Positions 1 to 7,767 of a stretch of DNA of 64,000 nucleotides are shown piece by piece. Source of the stretch: Actinoplanes auranticolor (GTDB lineage Bacteria; Actinomycetota; Actinomycetes; Mycobacteriales; Micromonosporaceae); NCBI RefSeq assembly GCF_018332655.1, contig NZ_BOQL01000058.1:110237-174236 (forward strand), written 5' to 3'. The position numbers and the translations under genes were made by a program. The notes below the pieces were generated by a model. It was not told where the DNA came from, ran no database searches, and worked only from the letters and a program-made list of their open reading frames with translations. Numbering within the stretch: the first letter of the stretch is position 1; each line of letters begins with the position of its first letter.

Positions 1-188
1 CGCCACGCCCTCGACCAGGCTGACCGTGTAGTCCAGGTGGTCGGGGCGGGGCTTCTCGATGCGGTCCAGGTAGGTGACCAGGACCTGCGCCGGCGGCAGA
101 TCGCGCAGGTCGGCCTCGTAGAGGACGTCCAGCGCCCGCTTGCGCGCCTTGCGGCGCGCCGGCATCTGGGTCTTGGGGCCCTCCGCCA

Positions 189-189
<1 letters not shown>
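1..189 (-). CDS. nusB: Transcription antitermination protein NusB (N-terminal part, runs off left edge)
   Basis: Only the first 63 codons are present; the rest lies beyond base 1. The translation opens MAEGPKTQMPARRKARKRAL and continues with LDVLYEADLRD, the basic N-terminus and first helix typical of NusB, which binds boxA RNA with NusE in ribosomal antitermination. The ATG at 189-187 overlaps the efp stop codon by one base (TGATG), so the gene is translationally coupled to efp. The efp-nusB order is the usual actinobacterial arrangement and supports the assignment of this fragment. Confidence 0.85.
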
Positions 190-746
<557 letters not shown>

Positions 747-840
747 GTCCTGCCTTGGTCTTTGAAAGCGTGATGGTCTTCAGATGCGTGAAGGTGACCG
801 AGCGAGTTTACCGGCGTGAGTCGTGAACAGGCGAATCGGG

Positions 841-1269
841 TCAACGCCGGCCGGCGATGTGCCGCAGCGCCAGGCGGTAACCGTCGACGCCGAGGCCCGC
901 GATGACCCCGGTGGCCACCGCCGAGACGACCGAGTGCTGCCGGAACTCCTCCCGGGCGTGGATGTTGCTGATGTGCACCTCGACCAGCGGGGCGCGCAGC
1001 ATCGCGCAGGCGTCGCGGACCGCGTACGAGTAGTGCGACCACGCGGCCGGGTTGAGCACGACCGGGGCCTGCTCGTCGGCGGCGGCGTGCAGCCAGGCCA
1101 GCATCTCGTGCTCGGCGTCGGTCTGCCGGACCTCGACGTCGAGGCCGAGCGCCCGACCCTCCTCCTGGCACAGGGCGACCAGGTCGGCGTATGAGGTGGT
1201 GCCGTAGACGTCGACCTGGCGGGTGCCGAGCCGGCCCAGGTTCGGCCCGTTCAGGACGTAGGTCTTCAC
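841..1269 (-). CDS. aroQ: Type II 3-dehydroquinate dehydratase
   Basis: A 142-residue protein of normal family length. It opens with MKTYVLNGPNLGRLGTRQ; the flexible lid Arg (about residue 17) and the catalytic Tyr (about residue 22, in VDVYG) of type II enzymes are visible. NPAAWSHYSYAVRDA and VEVHISNIHAREEFR supply the substrate-binding Asn and the catalytic His region. It dehydrates 3-dehydroquinate to 3-dehydroshikimate in the shikimate pathway as a dodecamer. The ATG overlaps the aroB stop by four bases (ATGA), so the two genes are translationally coupled. Confidence 0.95.
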   Translation of the reverse strand: MKTYVLNGPNLGRLGTRQVDVYGTTSYADLVALCQEEGRALGLDVEVRQTDAEHEMLAWLHAAADEQAPVVLNPAAWSHYSYAVRDACAMLRAPLVEVHISNIHAREEFRQHSVVSAVATGVIAGLGVDGYRLALRHIAGRR

Positions 1270-2342
1270 GCCGACACCGCCCGGTAGGCCTCGGCCAGGG
1301 TCTGCTCGGAAGGCCCGGTGAGGATGCCCGGCCGGGCCAGACCGTCGAGCACGACGAAGCGCAGGGTGTCGGCCCGGGCCTTCTTGTCGACGCGCATGGC
1401 CGCGAGCAGATCGGGCCAGGCGGCCGGCGCGTAGCTGACCGGCAGGCCGAGCAGGGTCAGCACCTCGCGGTGCCGGGCCGCGGTGGCGTCGTCCAGGCGG
1501 CCGGACAGCCGGGACAGCTCGCCCGCGTAGATCAGGCCGACGGCGACCGCGTGGCCGTGCTTCCAGGCGTAGTGCTCGTTCTTCTCGATCGCGTGGGCCA
1601 GCGTGTGGCCGTAGTTGAGGATCTCCCGCAGGCCGGACTCGCGCAGGTCGTTGCCGACGACGTCGGCCTTGACCCGGATCGCCCGCTCGACCAGCTCGCG
1701 CAGCACGGCGCTGCGCGGGTCGGCGGCCGCGGCCGGGTCACCCTCGATGAGGTCGAGGATCACCGGGTCCGCGATGAAGCCGCACTTGGCCACCTCGGCC
1801 AGCCCGGCGACCAGGTCGTCGCCCGGGAGCGTGTCCAGCACGTCGAGGTCGCACAGCACCCCGGCGGGCGGATGGAACGCGCCGACCAGATTCTTGCCCG
1901 CGGTGGTGTTGACGCCGGTCTTGCCGCCGACAGCCGCGTCCACCATGCCCAGCAGGGAGGTGGAGACCGGCACCCAGCGCACGCCGCGCAGCCAGCTCGC
2001 CGCCACGAAGCCGGCGAGATCGGTCACGGCTCCCCCGCCGATGCCGAGGACCACGTCGGTGCGGGTGAAGCCGGCCGCACCGAGCTCGTCCCAGCAGCGC
2101 GCGGCCACGTCGATCGACTTGCCGGCCTCGGCGTCGGGGACCTCGATCGGCAGCGGCCGGATGCCCGCCGCCGACAGGGCGTCGGCGACCGCGGTCGCCC
2201 GCTCCTTGAGCGGAGGGGCGTAGAGCACGGCGGCCCGTACAGCGCCGTCGACCAGGCCGGGCAGGGCGTCGAGCAACCCCCGGCCGACGAGTACGTCGTA
2301 GGGCCGGTCACCGGGCACAGGGATTCGCGTCACGTCGTCCAT
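1266..2342 (-). CDS. aroB: 3-dehydroquinate synthase
   Basis: Converts DAHP to 3-dehydroquinate (NAD- and metal-dependent). The 358 residues include GGGAVTDLAGFVAASW, the PVSTSLLGMVDAAVGGKTGVN substrate/metal region and the metal-ligand HTLAHAIE and WKHGHAVAVG motifs. I chose the ATG at 2342 (MDDVTRIPV), preceded by AGGA. The frame stays open 17 codons further upstream, but that would run into the operator-like repeats. Unlike the usual actinobacterial aroC-aroK-aroB order, aroB is separated from aroK by about 2.8 kb, so it must have its own promoter in the 70 bp divergent gap with the RHH/Clp-N gene. Confidence 0.95.
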   Translation of the reverse strand: MDDVTRIPVPGDRPYDVLVGRGLLDALPGLVDGAVRAAVLYAPPLKERATAVADALSAAGIRPLPIEVPDAEAGKSIDVAARCWDELGAAGFTRTDVVLGIGGGAVTDLAGFVAASWLRGVRWVPVSTSLLGMVDAAVGGKTGVNTTAGKNLVGAFHPPAGVLCDLDVLDTLPGDDLVAGLAEVAKCGFIADPVILDLIEGDPAAAADPRSAVLRELVERAIRVKADVVGNDLRESGLREILNYGHTLAHAIEKNEHYAWKHGHAVAVGLIYAGELSRLSGRLDDATAARHREVLTLLGLPVSYAPAAWPDLLAAMRVDKKARADTLRFVVLDGLARPGILTGPSEQTLAEAYRAVSA

Positions 2343-2369
2343 CGGCACCGATCCTAGTGCGCCGAGCAT

Positions 2370-2403
2370 GGGGTTATAGACACGTAACCCCATTACGGGT
2401 TAC
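2370..2403. promoter_or_regulatory. Three half-site operator in the aroB / RHH-ClpN divergent promoter
   Basis: The AT-richer gap between the divergent starts contains GGGGTTA (2370-2376), TAACCCC (2385-2391) and GGGTTAC (2397-2403). The first two form a perfect 7-bp inverted repeat with an 8-nt spacer. GTAACCC (2384-2390) and the third form another perfect 7-bp inverted repeat with a 6-nt spacer. Arrays of short half-sites like this are what ribbon-helix-helix repressors bind. TATAGA (2375-2380) lies inside the array and could be a -10 element. Autoregulation by the adjacent gene, and control of aroB, are inferences. Confidence 0.55.
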
Positions 2404-2412
2404 ATATGGTCC

Positions 2413-3117
2413 ATGCCGAAAATCAACGTGTACCTGCCCGATGAGCTGGCCGAGGCCGTACGGGACTCGGGGCTGCCCGTGTCCGCCATCTGTCAGCGGG
2501 CCCTCGAAGAGGCGGTCCGGCGGATCACCGTGATCCGCCGGACCGCCCTGGGCGACCTCGACGCCGACCAGCTCGCCGCGAGCCTGCCCTCGTTCACCCC
2601 GCGGGCCGTCACCGTCCTGTCCCTGGCGATCAATGCCGCCCGCGACGCCGGCGCGCCCAACGTCGGCACCGGCCATCTGCTGCGCGCCATGATCACCGAA
2701 GGGGAGAACCTGGCGTTGCGGGTGCTGCGCGCGATGGAGATCGAGCCCACGACGCTCACCTGGACCGAGCAGGACGAGCCGGGCGGCGGGCCGGGGCTGC
2801 GCTACAGCACGCCGGCCGCGGTCGCGTTGGAGATGCTCGTCGCCGAGGCCGCCGCTCTCGGGCACAACTACGTGGGCTGCGAGCACCTGCTCATCGGTCT
2901 CGCGGCCGAGCCCGACGGCGTCGCCGGGCGGGTGCTGCGCGAGGCGGGCGCCGACGGCAAGGCCGTGCGCCGGACGGTCTCCGCCGCCCTCAGCGGCTAC
3001 GCCCACCTGCGGGCGACGAAGCCGCCGGTCGGACCGGAGGAGCTGAGCGCAGTGGTACGCGAGGAGCTGCGTCCCCTGGTTCAGCGGGTCGAGGCGCTCG
3101 AGGCGCGGCTGAGCTGA
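2413..3117 (+). CDS. Ribbon-helix-helix / Clp-N domain regulator
   Basis: 234 residues. The N-terminus (about 1-38) begins MPKINVYLPDELAEAVRDSG and looks like a CopG/Arc ribbon-helix-helix DNA-binding unit: a basic-polar strand, then two helices. Two Clp-N (ClpA/ClpC N-terminal) repeats follow, at about 65-120 (FTPRAV...NVGTGHLLRAM) and about 135-195 (YSTPAAV...NYVGCEHLLIGL). The C-terminus (about 208-234) is a short predicted coiled coil. There is no AAA+ ATPase domain, so it is not a Clp chaperone. A reasonable inference is a DNA-binding protein whose Clp-N repeats sense or recruit a partner. It starts only 10 bp from a triple GGGTTAC half-site array and is divergent to aroB. Confidence 0.7.
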   Translation: MPKINVYLPDELAEAVRDSGLPVSAICQRALEEAVRRITVIRRTALGDLDADQLAASLPSFTPRAVTVLSLAINAARDAGAPNVGTGHLLRAMITEGENLALRVLRAMEIEPTTLTWTEQDEPGGGPGLRYSTPAAVALEMLVAEAAALGHNYVGCEHLLIGLAAEPDGVAGRVLREAGADGKAVRRTVSAALSGYAHLRATKPPVGPEELSAVVREELRPLVQRVEALEARLS

Positions 3118-3132
3118 CGGGCTGCCCGGCGG

Positions 3133-3256
3133 TCGGGCGGCTGGCGCGGCTGGCGTGGCCGGGCGACCGGACGGCTGGGCGCCCGAGGCGGCTGGCGCGA
3201 CCGGGCGGCTAGCGCGGCTGGCGTGGCCGGGCGACCGGGCGGCCGAGGCGGCTGGG
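3133..3256. repeat. Imperfect 68-bp tandem repeat between convergent genes
   Basis: GCGCGGCTGGCGTGGCCGGG occurs at 3144 and again at 3212, and the match extends either side (3133-3170 against 3201-3238 with two differences), giving a 68-bp period. The unit is itself built of GGCGGCTGGCG-type submotifs. It fills the gap between the RHH/Clp-N stop and the convergent WYL gene stop. No convincing ORF lies in it. Confidence 0.7.
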
Positions 3257-4378
3257 TTAACGGGCGGCGTACCTGGCGAGTTGCGCGGCGTGCTCGGCCA
3301 GCGCGGTCCGCAGTTCGTCCGGCCGCACCACCGTGAACGGCCAGCCCAGGCCGGCGAGCATCTGCGCCATCCCGGGCAGGCTCTGCGCCCGGCAGCTCAG
3401 CCGCACGCCGTCGGCGACCTCGGTGACGTCGGCGATGGCGGGCGGGACCCGGCGGCGGACCTGGGCGACGTCGGCCTCGATCAGCACCTCGACCTCCCAC
3501 TTCCAGGGCAGCCCGGCCCACTGCCGGGTGACGTGCGCGACGGCGTCGAAGTTCGGCGGCGCCTCGAAGTCCTCGCCGGTGGGCACGGCGGCGGCGATCC
3601 GGTCCAGCCGGAACGACCGGATCTCGTCGGTGCGGTGATCGTGGGCGACGAGATACCAGCGCCCACTGTGGAAGACCAGCCCGTAGGGATCGACCTGCCG
3701 CCGGCTGACCCGGAGCCCGGGCTCGGCCACCTCCGCCGCGGACCCATCCGGCTCGACCGCCGGTCTTGCGCCACCCGCGGTCGCCGTTCGCGGATCGGCC
3801 GCGTCCGCCGACGACCCATCGGCCGGCGCATCCGGCGCGTCGGCACTGGCCGGGCGGCGGCGCGGTGTGCGGTAGGTGAGCGCGAGGCGCTGCTGCGACC
3901 GTGTGGCCGTGCCCAGGGTCAGCAGCAGATCAGCGATCGACGACGCGGCGCCTGAGCGAGGCGCAGGGTCCGGCTCGCGACGGCGCAGGGTCAAACCCAG
4001 ACTGGCTCGCAGCGCCGCCAGGCGGTCGGCCAGGGCCGCCGGGAGGACCCGGGTGATCTTCGCTTCGGCGGCGGCGCTCGCCGGGGCGTCGGTGGCCAGG
4101 CCGAGGTTGTCGGCGGCCACGAGGCCCAGCACCACGGCCACGGCTTCGTCGTCGGTGAGCATCAGCGGCGGGAGCTTGAAGCCGGGCAGGAGGCGGTAGC
4201 CGCCGTACCGGCCGCGCTCGGCGGTCACCGGGATGCCTAGTTCGGCCAGGGTGCCCGCGTACCGGCGTACCGTGCGCTCGTCGACCGCCAGGCGGGCGGC
4301 GAGCTCGGCGCCGCGGATGCTGCGGTGGGTCTGGAGCAGCTCCAACATGGCGAGGACGCGCGAGGCGGGATGCGGCAT
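3257..4378 (-). CDS. WYL-domain transcriptional regulator (YafY/DeoR-like HTH)
   Basis: 373 residues from the ATG at 4378, which is preceded by GGTGGAG. The N-terminus MPHPASRVLAMLELLQTHRS plus AELAARLAVDERTVRRYAGTL is an HTH_11/DeoR-type winged helix, followed by GIPVTAERGRYGGYRLLPGF. The WYL region is at about 205-290, with DPYGLVFHSGRWYLVAHDH and EIRSFRLDRI, a ligand- or nucleotide-sensing fold. A C-terminal WCX-type extension follows. An Asp/Ala/Pro-rich linker (about 165-200) separates the HTH half from the WYL domain and is longer than usual. It is divergent from an alpha/beta hydrolase across a 62 bp gap that holds a 9-bp inverted repeat, so it probably controls that hydrolase and itself. 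Confidence 0.88.
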   Translation of the reverse strand: MPHPASRVLAMLELLQTHRSIRGAELAARLAVDERTVRRYAGTLAELGIPVTAERGRYGGYRLLPGFKLPPLMLTDDEAVAVVLGLVAADNLGLATDAPASAAAEAKITRVLPAALADRLAALRASLGLTLRRREPDPAPRSGAASSIADLLLTLGTATRSQQRLALTYRTPRRRPASADAPDAPADGSSADAADPRTATAGGARPAVEPDGSAAEVAEPGLRVSRRQVDPYGLVFHSGRWYLVAHDHRTDEIRSFRLDRIAAAVPTGEDFEAPPNFDAVAHVTRQWAGLPWKWEVEVLIEADVAQVRRRVPPAIADVTEVADGVRLSCRAQSLPGMAQMLAGLGWPFTVVRPDELRTALAEHAAQLARYAAR

Positions 4379-4398
4379 GCCCAAGATTCTCCACCCTT

Positions 4399-4421
4399 TA
4401 CCGGACGGGAATCGTCCGGTA
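4399..4421. promoter_or_regulatory. Perfect 9-bp inverted repeat, likely WYL-regulator operator
   Basis: TACCGGACG (4399-4407) and CGTCCGGTA (4413-4421) form a perfect inverted repeat around GGAAT, centred in the divergent gap between the WYL regulator (ATG 4378) and the hydrolase (ATG 4441). A further TCCGG follows at 4423-4427. Its position, 20 bp from both start codons, fits a shared operator. Which protein binds it is inferred. Confidence 0.6.
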
Positions 4422-4440
4422 TCCGGTTTAGCGTGAGGCC

Positions 4441-5142
4441 ATGACGACATACGTTCTGGTTTCCGGCATGTGGCTCGGCGGATGGGCCTGGCGCGACGTG
4501 ACGGCCACGCTGCGCGGCCACGGGCACGAGGTGTTCCCGTTGACGTTGACCGGCGTCGCCGACCGCTCGCATCTGCTCGGCCCCGGCGTGGATCTCGACA
4601 CCCACACCGAGGACATAGTCCGGCTGGTCGAGACCGAGGACCTGCGTGACGTGGTGCTGGTTGGGCACAGCTACGGCGGGATGCCGGTGAGCGCCGCGGC
4701 GTTGCGGCTGCGCGAGCGGATCGCCCGGGTGATCTATGTGGACAGCGGGCCGCTGCCGGAGGGCACCACCCAGCAGTCGATGTCCGGGGAGCCGGCCGGC
4801 CCGGGTGACGCGGTGCCGCCCCGCGAGTGGGACGCCGGCGCTGACCCGGTGCTGCTCGCCGGGCTGGACGAGGCGGCGCTGACGCTGCTGCGTACCCGCG
4901 GCACACCGCATCCCCGCGCCTCCGTGGAGCAGCCGCTCGGCGCCCGGGCCACCTCCCGGGATCTGCCCACGACGCTGGTCGCCTGCACGTTCCCGGAGGA
5001 TCAGATCAAGGAGATGATGGCCGCCGGCCATCCGTTCTTCGCCGGTCTCACCGAGGCCGAGGTGGTGGTGCTGCCCACCGGCCACTGGCCGATGCTCAGC
5101 GAGCCGGTCGCGCTAGCCGGGATTCTTGAGCAGCGCGGCTAG
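4441..5142 (+). CDS. Alpha/beta-fold hydrolase (esterase-like)
   Basis: 233 residues. The nucleophile elbow GHSYGG (Ser at about 80), an acid near the ATSRDLPTTLVACTFPED region, and the C-terminal His in LPTGHWPMLSEP give the usual Ser-Asp-His triad. The start TTYVLVSGMWLGGWAWRD contains the oxyanion-hole strand of the EstC / salicylate-esterase-like group. It has no signal peptide and is cytoplasmic. The substrate cannot be read from sequence. Its 3' end overlaps the convergent aroK by 30 bp. Divergent control by the adjacent WYL regulator is likely. Confidence 0.85.
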   Translation: MTTYVLVSGMWLGGWAWRDVTATLRGHGHEVFPLTLTGVADRSHLLGPGVDLDTHTEDIVRLVETEDLRDVVLVGHSYGGMPVSAAALRLRERIARVIYVDSGPLPEGTTQQSMSGEPAGPGDAVPPREWDAGADPVLLAGLDEAALTLLRTRGTPHPRASVEQPLGARATSRDLPTTLVACTFPEDQIKEMMAAGHPFFAGLTEAEVVVLPTGHWPMLSEPVALAGILEQRG

Positions 5143-5625
5143 CTCGGCGGCGATCTCCTCGGGACTGCGGGCGTCGGTGGCGATCGTGTGCGTGGCCACC
5201 GAGGCGTAGAGCGGGCGGCGCTGCTCCATCAGGTATTTCAGGGTCGCCCGCGGGTTCACGGACAGCAGCGGGCGGCCCGCGCCGAGCCCGACCCGCTTGA
5301 CCGCGTCGGACAGCTCTACCGACAGGAACACCACGGTGTGCTCGCGCAGCGACTCGCGGGTGCCCTCGTGCAGGATCGCGCCGCCGCCGAGGGCGAGCAC
5401 GCCGGGGAACGAGCCGAGCGCCTCGGCGATCGTCGTGCGTTCCAGGGCCCGGAAGGCGTCCTCGCCGTCGTCGAAGAAGATCTCCGGGATCGGCTTGCCG
5501 GCGCGCTGCTCGATCAGGTGGTCGGTGTCGGCGAAGTCCACGCCGAGCAGCGCGGCCACCGCCTGCCCGACCGTGGTCTTGCCCGCGCCGGGCGGACCGA
5601 CGATCACCGCGGCCGGTGCGGTCAC
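5113..5625 (-). CDS. aroK: Shikimate kinase
   Basis: 170 residues from a GTG at 5625 that overlaps the aroC stop (GTGA). The P-loop GPPGAGKTT lies at about residues 10-18, FADTDHLIE carries the shikimate-binding Asp, ALGGGAIL is the GGG shikimate loop, and GRPLL carries the lid Arg. It phosphorylates shikimate at O3. The length is normal. The frame upstream of 5625 is open for a long way only because aroC is GC-rich, and is not part of the gene. The next pathway gene, aroB, is not adjacent but lies about 2.8 kb further along the same strand. Confidence 0.95.
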   Translation of the reverse strand: MTAPAAVIVGPPGAGKTTVGQAVAALLGVDFADTDHLIEQRAGKPIPEIFFDDGEDAFRALERTTIAEALGSFPGVLALGGGAILHEGTRESLREHTVVFLSVELSDAVKRVGLGAGRPLLSVNPRATLKYLMEQRRPLYASVATHTIATDARSPEEIAAELAALLKNPG

Positions 5626-6800
5626 CGGATCAGCAGACTGTCGAGGTAGCCGGCCAGGTTGCGGCGGATCTCGGCGACCGAGTCGCCGCCGAACTTCTCC
5701 GTCGCGGCCTCGGCCAGCACCAGCGCGACCATCGCCTCGGCGACCACCGCGCCGGCCGGCACCGCGCACACGTCGGAGCGCTGGTTGATCGCCGTGGTCG
5801 CCTCGCCGGTGACCACGTCGACGGTCTGCAGGGCACGGTTCAGCGAGGAGATCGGCTTCAGCGCGGCGCGGACCCGCAGGTTCTCGCCGTTGGTGATGCC
5901 GCCCTCCAGGCCGCCGGCCCGGTCGGTGATCCGCTTGACGCCGTCCGCGGTCGGGATGATCTCGTCGTGCGCGACCGAGCCGCGCGAGCGGGCCTGGGTG
6001 AAGCCGTCGCCGATCTCCACGCCCTTGACGGACTGGATGGACATCAGGGCGGTGGCCAGCCGGGCGTCCAGCTTGCGGTCCCACTGCACATGCGAGCCCA
6101 GACCCGGGGGTACGGACCAGGCCAGCACCTCCACGATGCCGCCGAGGGTGTCCGCATCCTTCTTCGCCGCGTCGACCTCGGCCACCATCCGGGCGCTCGC
6201 CTCCGGGTCGAGGCAGCGCAGCGGGTCGGCGTCGATCCGGGCGGCGTCCTCGGGCGTCGGGATGAGGCCGGCCTTGGCCGCGACCGGGCCGAGCTCGATC
6301 ACGTGCGACACGATGTCGATGCCCAGCGCCTGCTTGACCAGCGCCTTGGCGACCACGCCCACAGCCACCCGGGCCGCGGTCTCCCGGGCGCTGGCGCGCT
6401 CGAGGATCGGCCGGGCGTCGGTGTGCCCGTACTTCTGCATGCCGGCCAGGTCGGCGTGCCCGGGCCGGGGCCGGGTCAGCGGCGCGTTGCGGGCCTGGGC
6501 CGCGAGCTCCTCGGGATCCACCGGGTCGGCGGCCATCACGGTGCGCCACTTGGGCCACTCCGAGTTGCCGATCCGGATCGCGACCGGGCTGCCCAGCGTG
6601 ACGCCGTGCCGCACCCCGCCGATGATCTCGATCTCGTCCTGTTCGAACGCCATCCGCGCGCCCCGGCCGTAGCCGAGACGGCGGCGCGCGAGATCGCGGC
6701 CGATGTCCTCGCTCGTCACCCGCACACCGGCGGGCACCCCTTCGAGAAGGGCGACGAGCGCCGGGCCGTGGGATTCACCTGCGGTAAGCCAGCGCAACAC
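5622..6800 (-). CDS. aroC: Chorismate synthase
   Basis: 392 residues, normal length. All family signatures are visible: MLRWLTAGESHGPAL at the N-terminus, ERASARETAARVAVG near 120-135, and RSDVCAVPAGAVVAEAM near 335-350. The enzyme uses reduced FMN to convert EPSP to chorismate. It is downstream of aroE (90 bp gap) and coupled to aroK by a 4-bp overlap. The EPSP synthase gene (aroA) is not in the window. Confidence 0.97.
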   Translation of the reverse strand: MLRWLTAGESHGPALVALLEGVPAGVRVTSEDIGRDLARRRLGYGRGARMAFEQDEIEIIGGVRHGVTLGSPVAIRIGNSEWPKWRTVMAADPVDPEELAAQARNAPLTRPRPGHADLAGMQKYGHTDARPILERASARETAARVAVGVVAKALVKQALGIDIVSHVIELGPVAAKAGLIPTPEDAARIDADPLRCLDPEASARMVAEVDAAKKDADTLGGIVEVLAWSVPPGLGSHVQWDRKLDARLATALMSIQSVKGVEIGDGFTQARSRGSVAHDEIIPTADGVKRITDRAGGLEGGITNGENLRVRAALKPISSLNRALQTVDVVTGEATTAINQRSDVCAVPAGAVVAEAMVALVLAEAATEKFGGDSVAEIRRNLAGYLDSLLIR

Positions 6801-6879
6801 GGGTCACAGTCTGGCACGTCGTCGTCGCAGGCCGCCGCCCCGGGTTTCCCCGTCCCGCCTGCCGGACCACGGCGGCCGG

Positions 6880-6895
6880 GCTGAGCGGGCTCAGC
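6880..6895. other. Small hairpin at the aroE stop codon
   Basis: GCTGAGC (6880-6886), GG, GCTCAGC (6889-6895) is a perfect 7-bp inverted repeat that includes the aroE stop. It could attenuate or process the aroE-aroC transcript. There is no U-tract, so a true terminator is unproven. Confidence 0.3.
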
Positions 6896-7742
6896 GGACG
6901 GCGGACGCCGCCGTCAGGGCCGCCCGCATCGCCGCCTCCGGCGCGGGGCGCACGCCGGTGAACTGCTCGAACTGGCCCAGTGCCTGCGCCAGCAGCAGGT
7001 CCAGCCCGGACACCACCGGGACCCCGTGCTGGGCTGCCGCGGCGGCCAGCGGGGTGGGCCACGGGTCGTAGATCGCGTCGAACAGCACCGTGCCGGGCCG
7101 CCACTTCACGGCGGTCGCCAGGGCGTCGGCCGCTCCTTTGGGCACGGTCGAGATCACGGCGTCCGCGTCGAAGGCCGCCGGGGCGTCGGCCCACTCCACG
7201 CCGGTGATGGTGACGCCCAGGGCCGCCGCGGCGGGGGCGAGCTCCTCGCGGGCCTCCGGACGCCGGGTCACCACGGTCACGTCAACGGCACCCAGCTGCG
7301 CCGCGGCGGCCAGCGCGGCGCGGGCCGTACCGCCGCCGCCCAGCACCGTGACGCTGGGGCCACGCGCCAGACCGGCGTCGCCGAGGACCCGGACCATGCC
7401 CGGGACGTCGGTGTTGTCGGCGAACCAGGTGCCGTCGGGCCGGCGTACCAGGGTGTTGGCCGCCCCGATCGCGATCGCGACCGGCGACGCCGCCGCGGCC
7501 AGCGTCAGCGCGACCTCCTTGAGCGGCATGGTCAGCGACAGCCCGGCCCACTGCGGGCCGAGGCCCGCCACCAGGGCGGGCAGCTCGGCCTCGGCGCACT
7601 CGATCGCGGTGTAGCTCCAGGTCAGCAGGCCGGCGGCGGCGTAGCCGGCGGCATGGATGACCGGGGACAACGAGTGGCTGATCGGCTTGCCGCACACCGC
7701 GGCGTGACGGCTCGGGACGGAAGGCCGGGACGACGACTGCAC
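6891..7742 (-). CDS. aroE: Shikimate dehydrogenase (NADP)
   Basis: 283 residues. SHSLSPVIH binds shikimate, LTMPLKE carries the catalytic Lys, and the dinucleotide-binding loop is LGGGGTARAAL at about 135. It reduces 3-dehydroshikimate to shikimate. It lies 25 bp downstream of mltG, in the conserved alaS-ruvX-mltG-aroE order. Confidence 0.94.
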   Translation of the reverse strand: MQSSSRPSVPSRHAAVCGKPISHSLSPVIHAAGYAAAGLLTWSYTAIECAEAELPALVAGLGPQWAGLSLTMPLKEVALTLAAAASPVAIAIGAANTLVRRPDGTWFADNTDVPGMVRVLGDAGLARGPSVTVLGGGGTARAALAAAAQLGAVDVTVVTRRPEAREELAPAAAALGVTITGVEWADAPAAFDADAVISTVPKGAADALATAVKWRPGTVLFDAIYDPWPTPLAAAAAQHGVPVVSGLDLLLAQALGQFEQFTGVRPAPEAAMRAALTAASAVR

Positions 7743-7767
7743 CGGGACACTCTACGTCCGGTGTCCG

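Noticed and set aside
4379..4906. An N-terminal extension of the WYL regulator
   Set aside because: It would run through the operator and the antisense of the hydrolase gene; the ATG at 4378 has a proper ribosome-binding site and starts at the conserved helix-turn-helix.
5626..6558. An N-terminal extension of shikimate kinase by ~310 codons
   Set aside because: It lies antiparallel-frame inside aroC; the GTG at 5625 gives the exact family length and a GTGA coupling.
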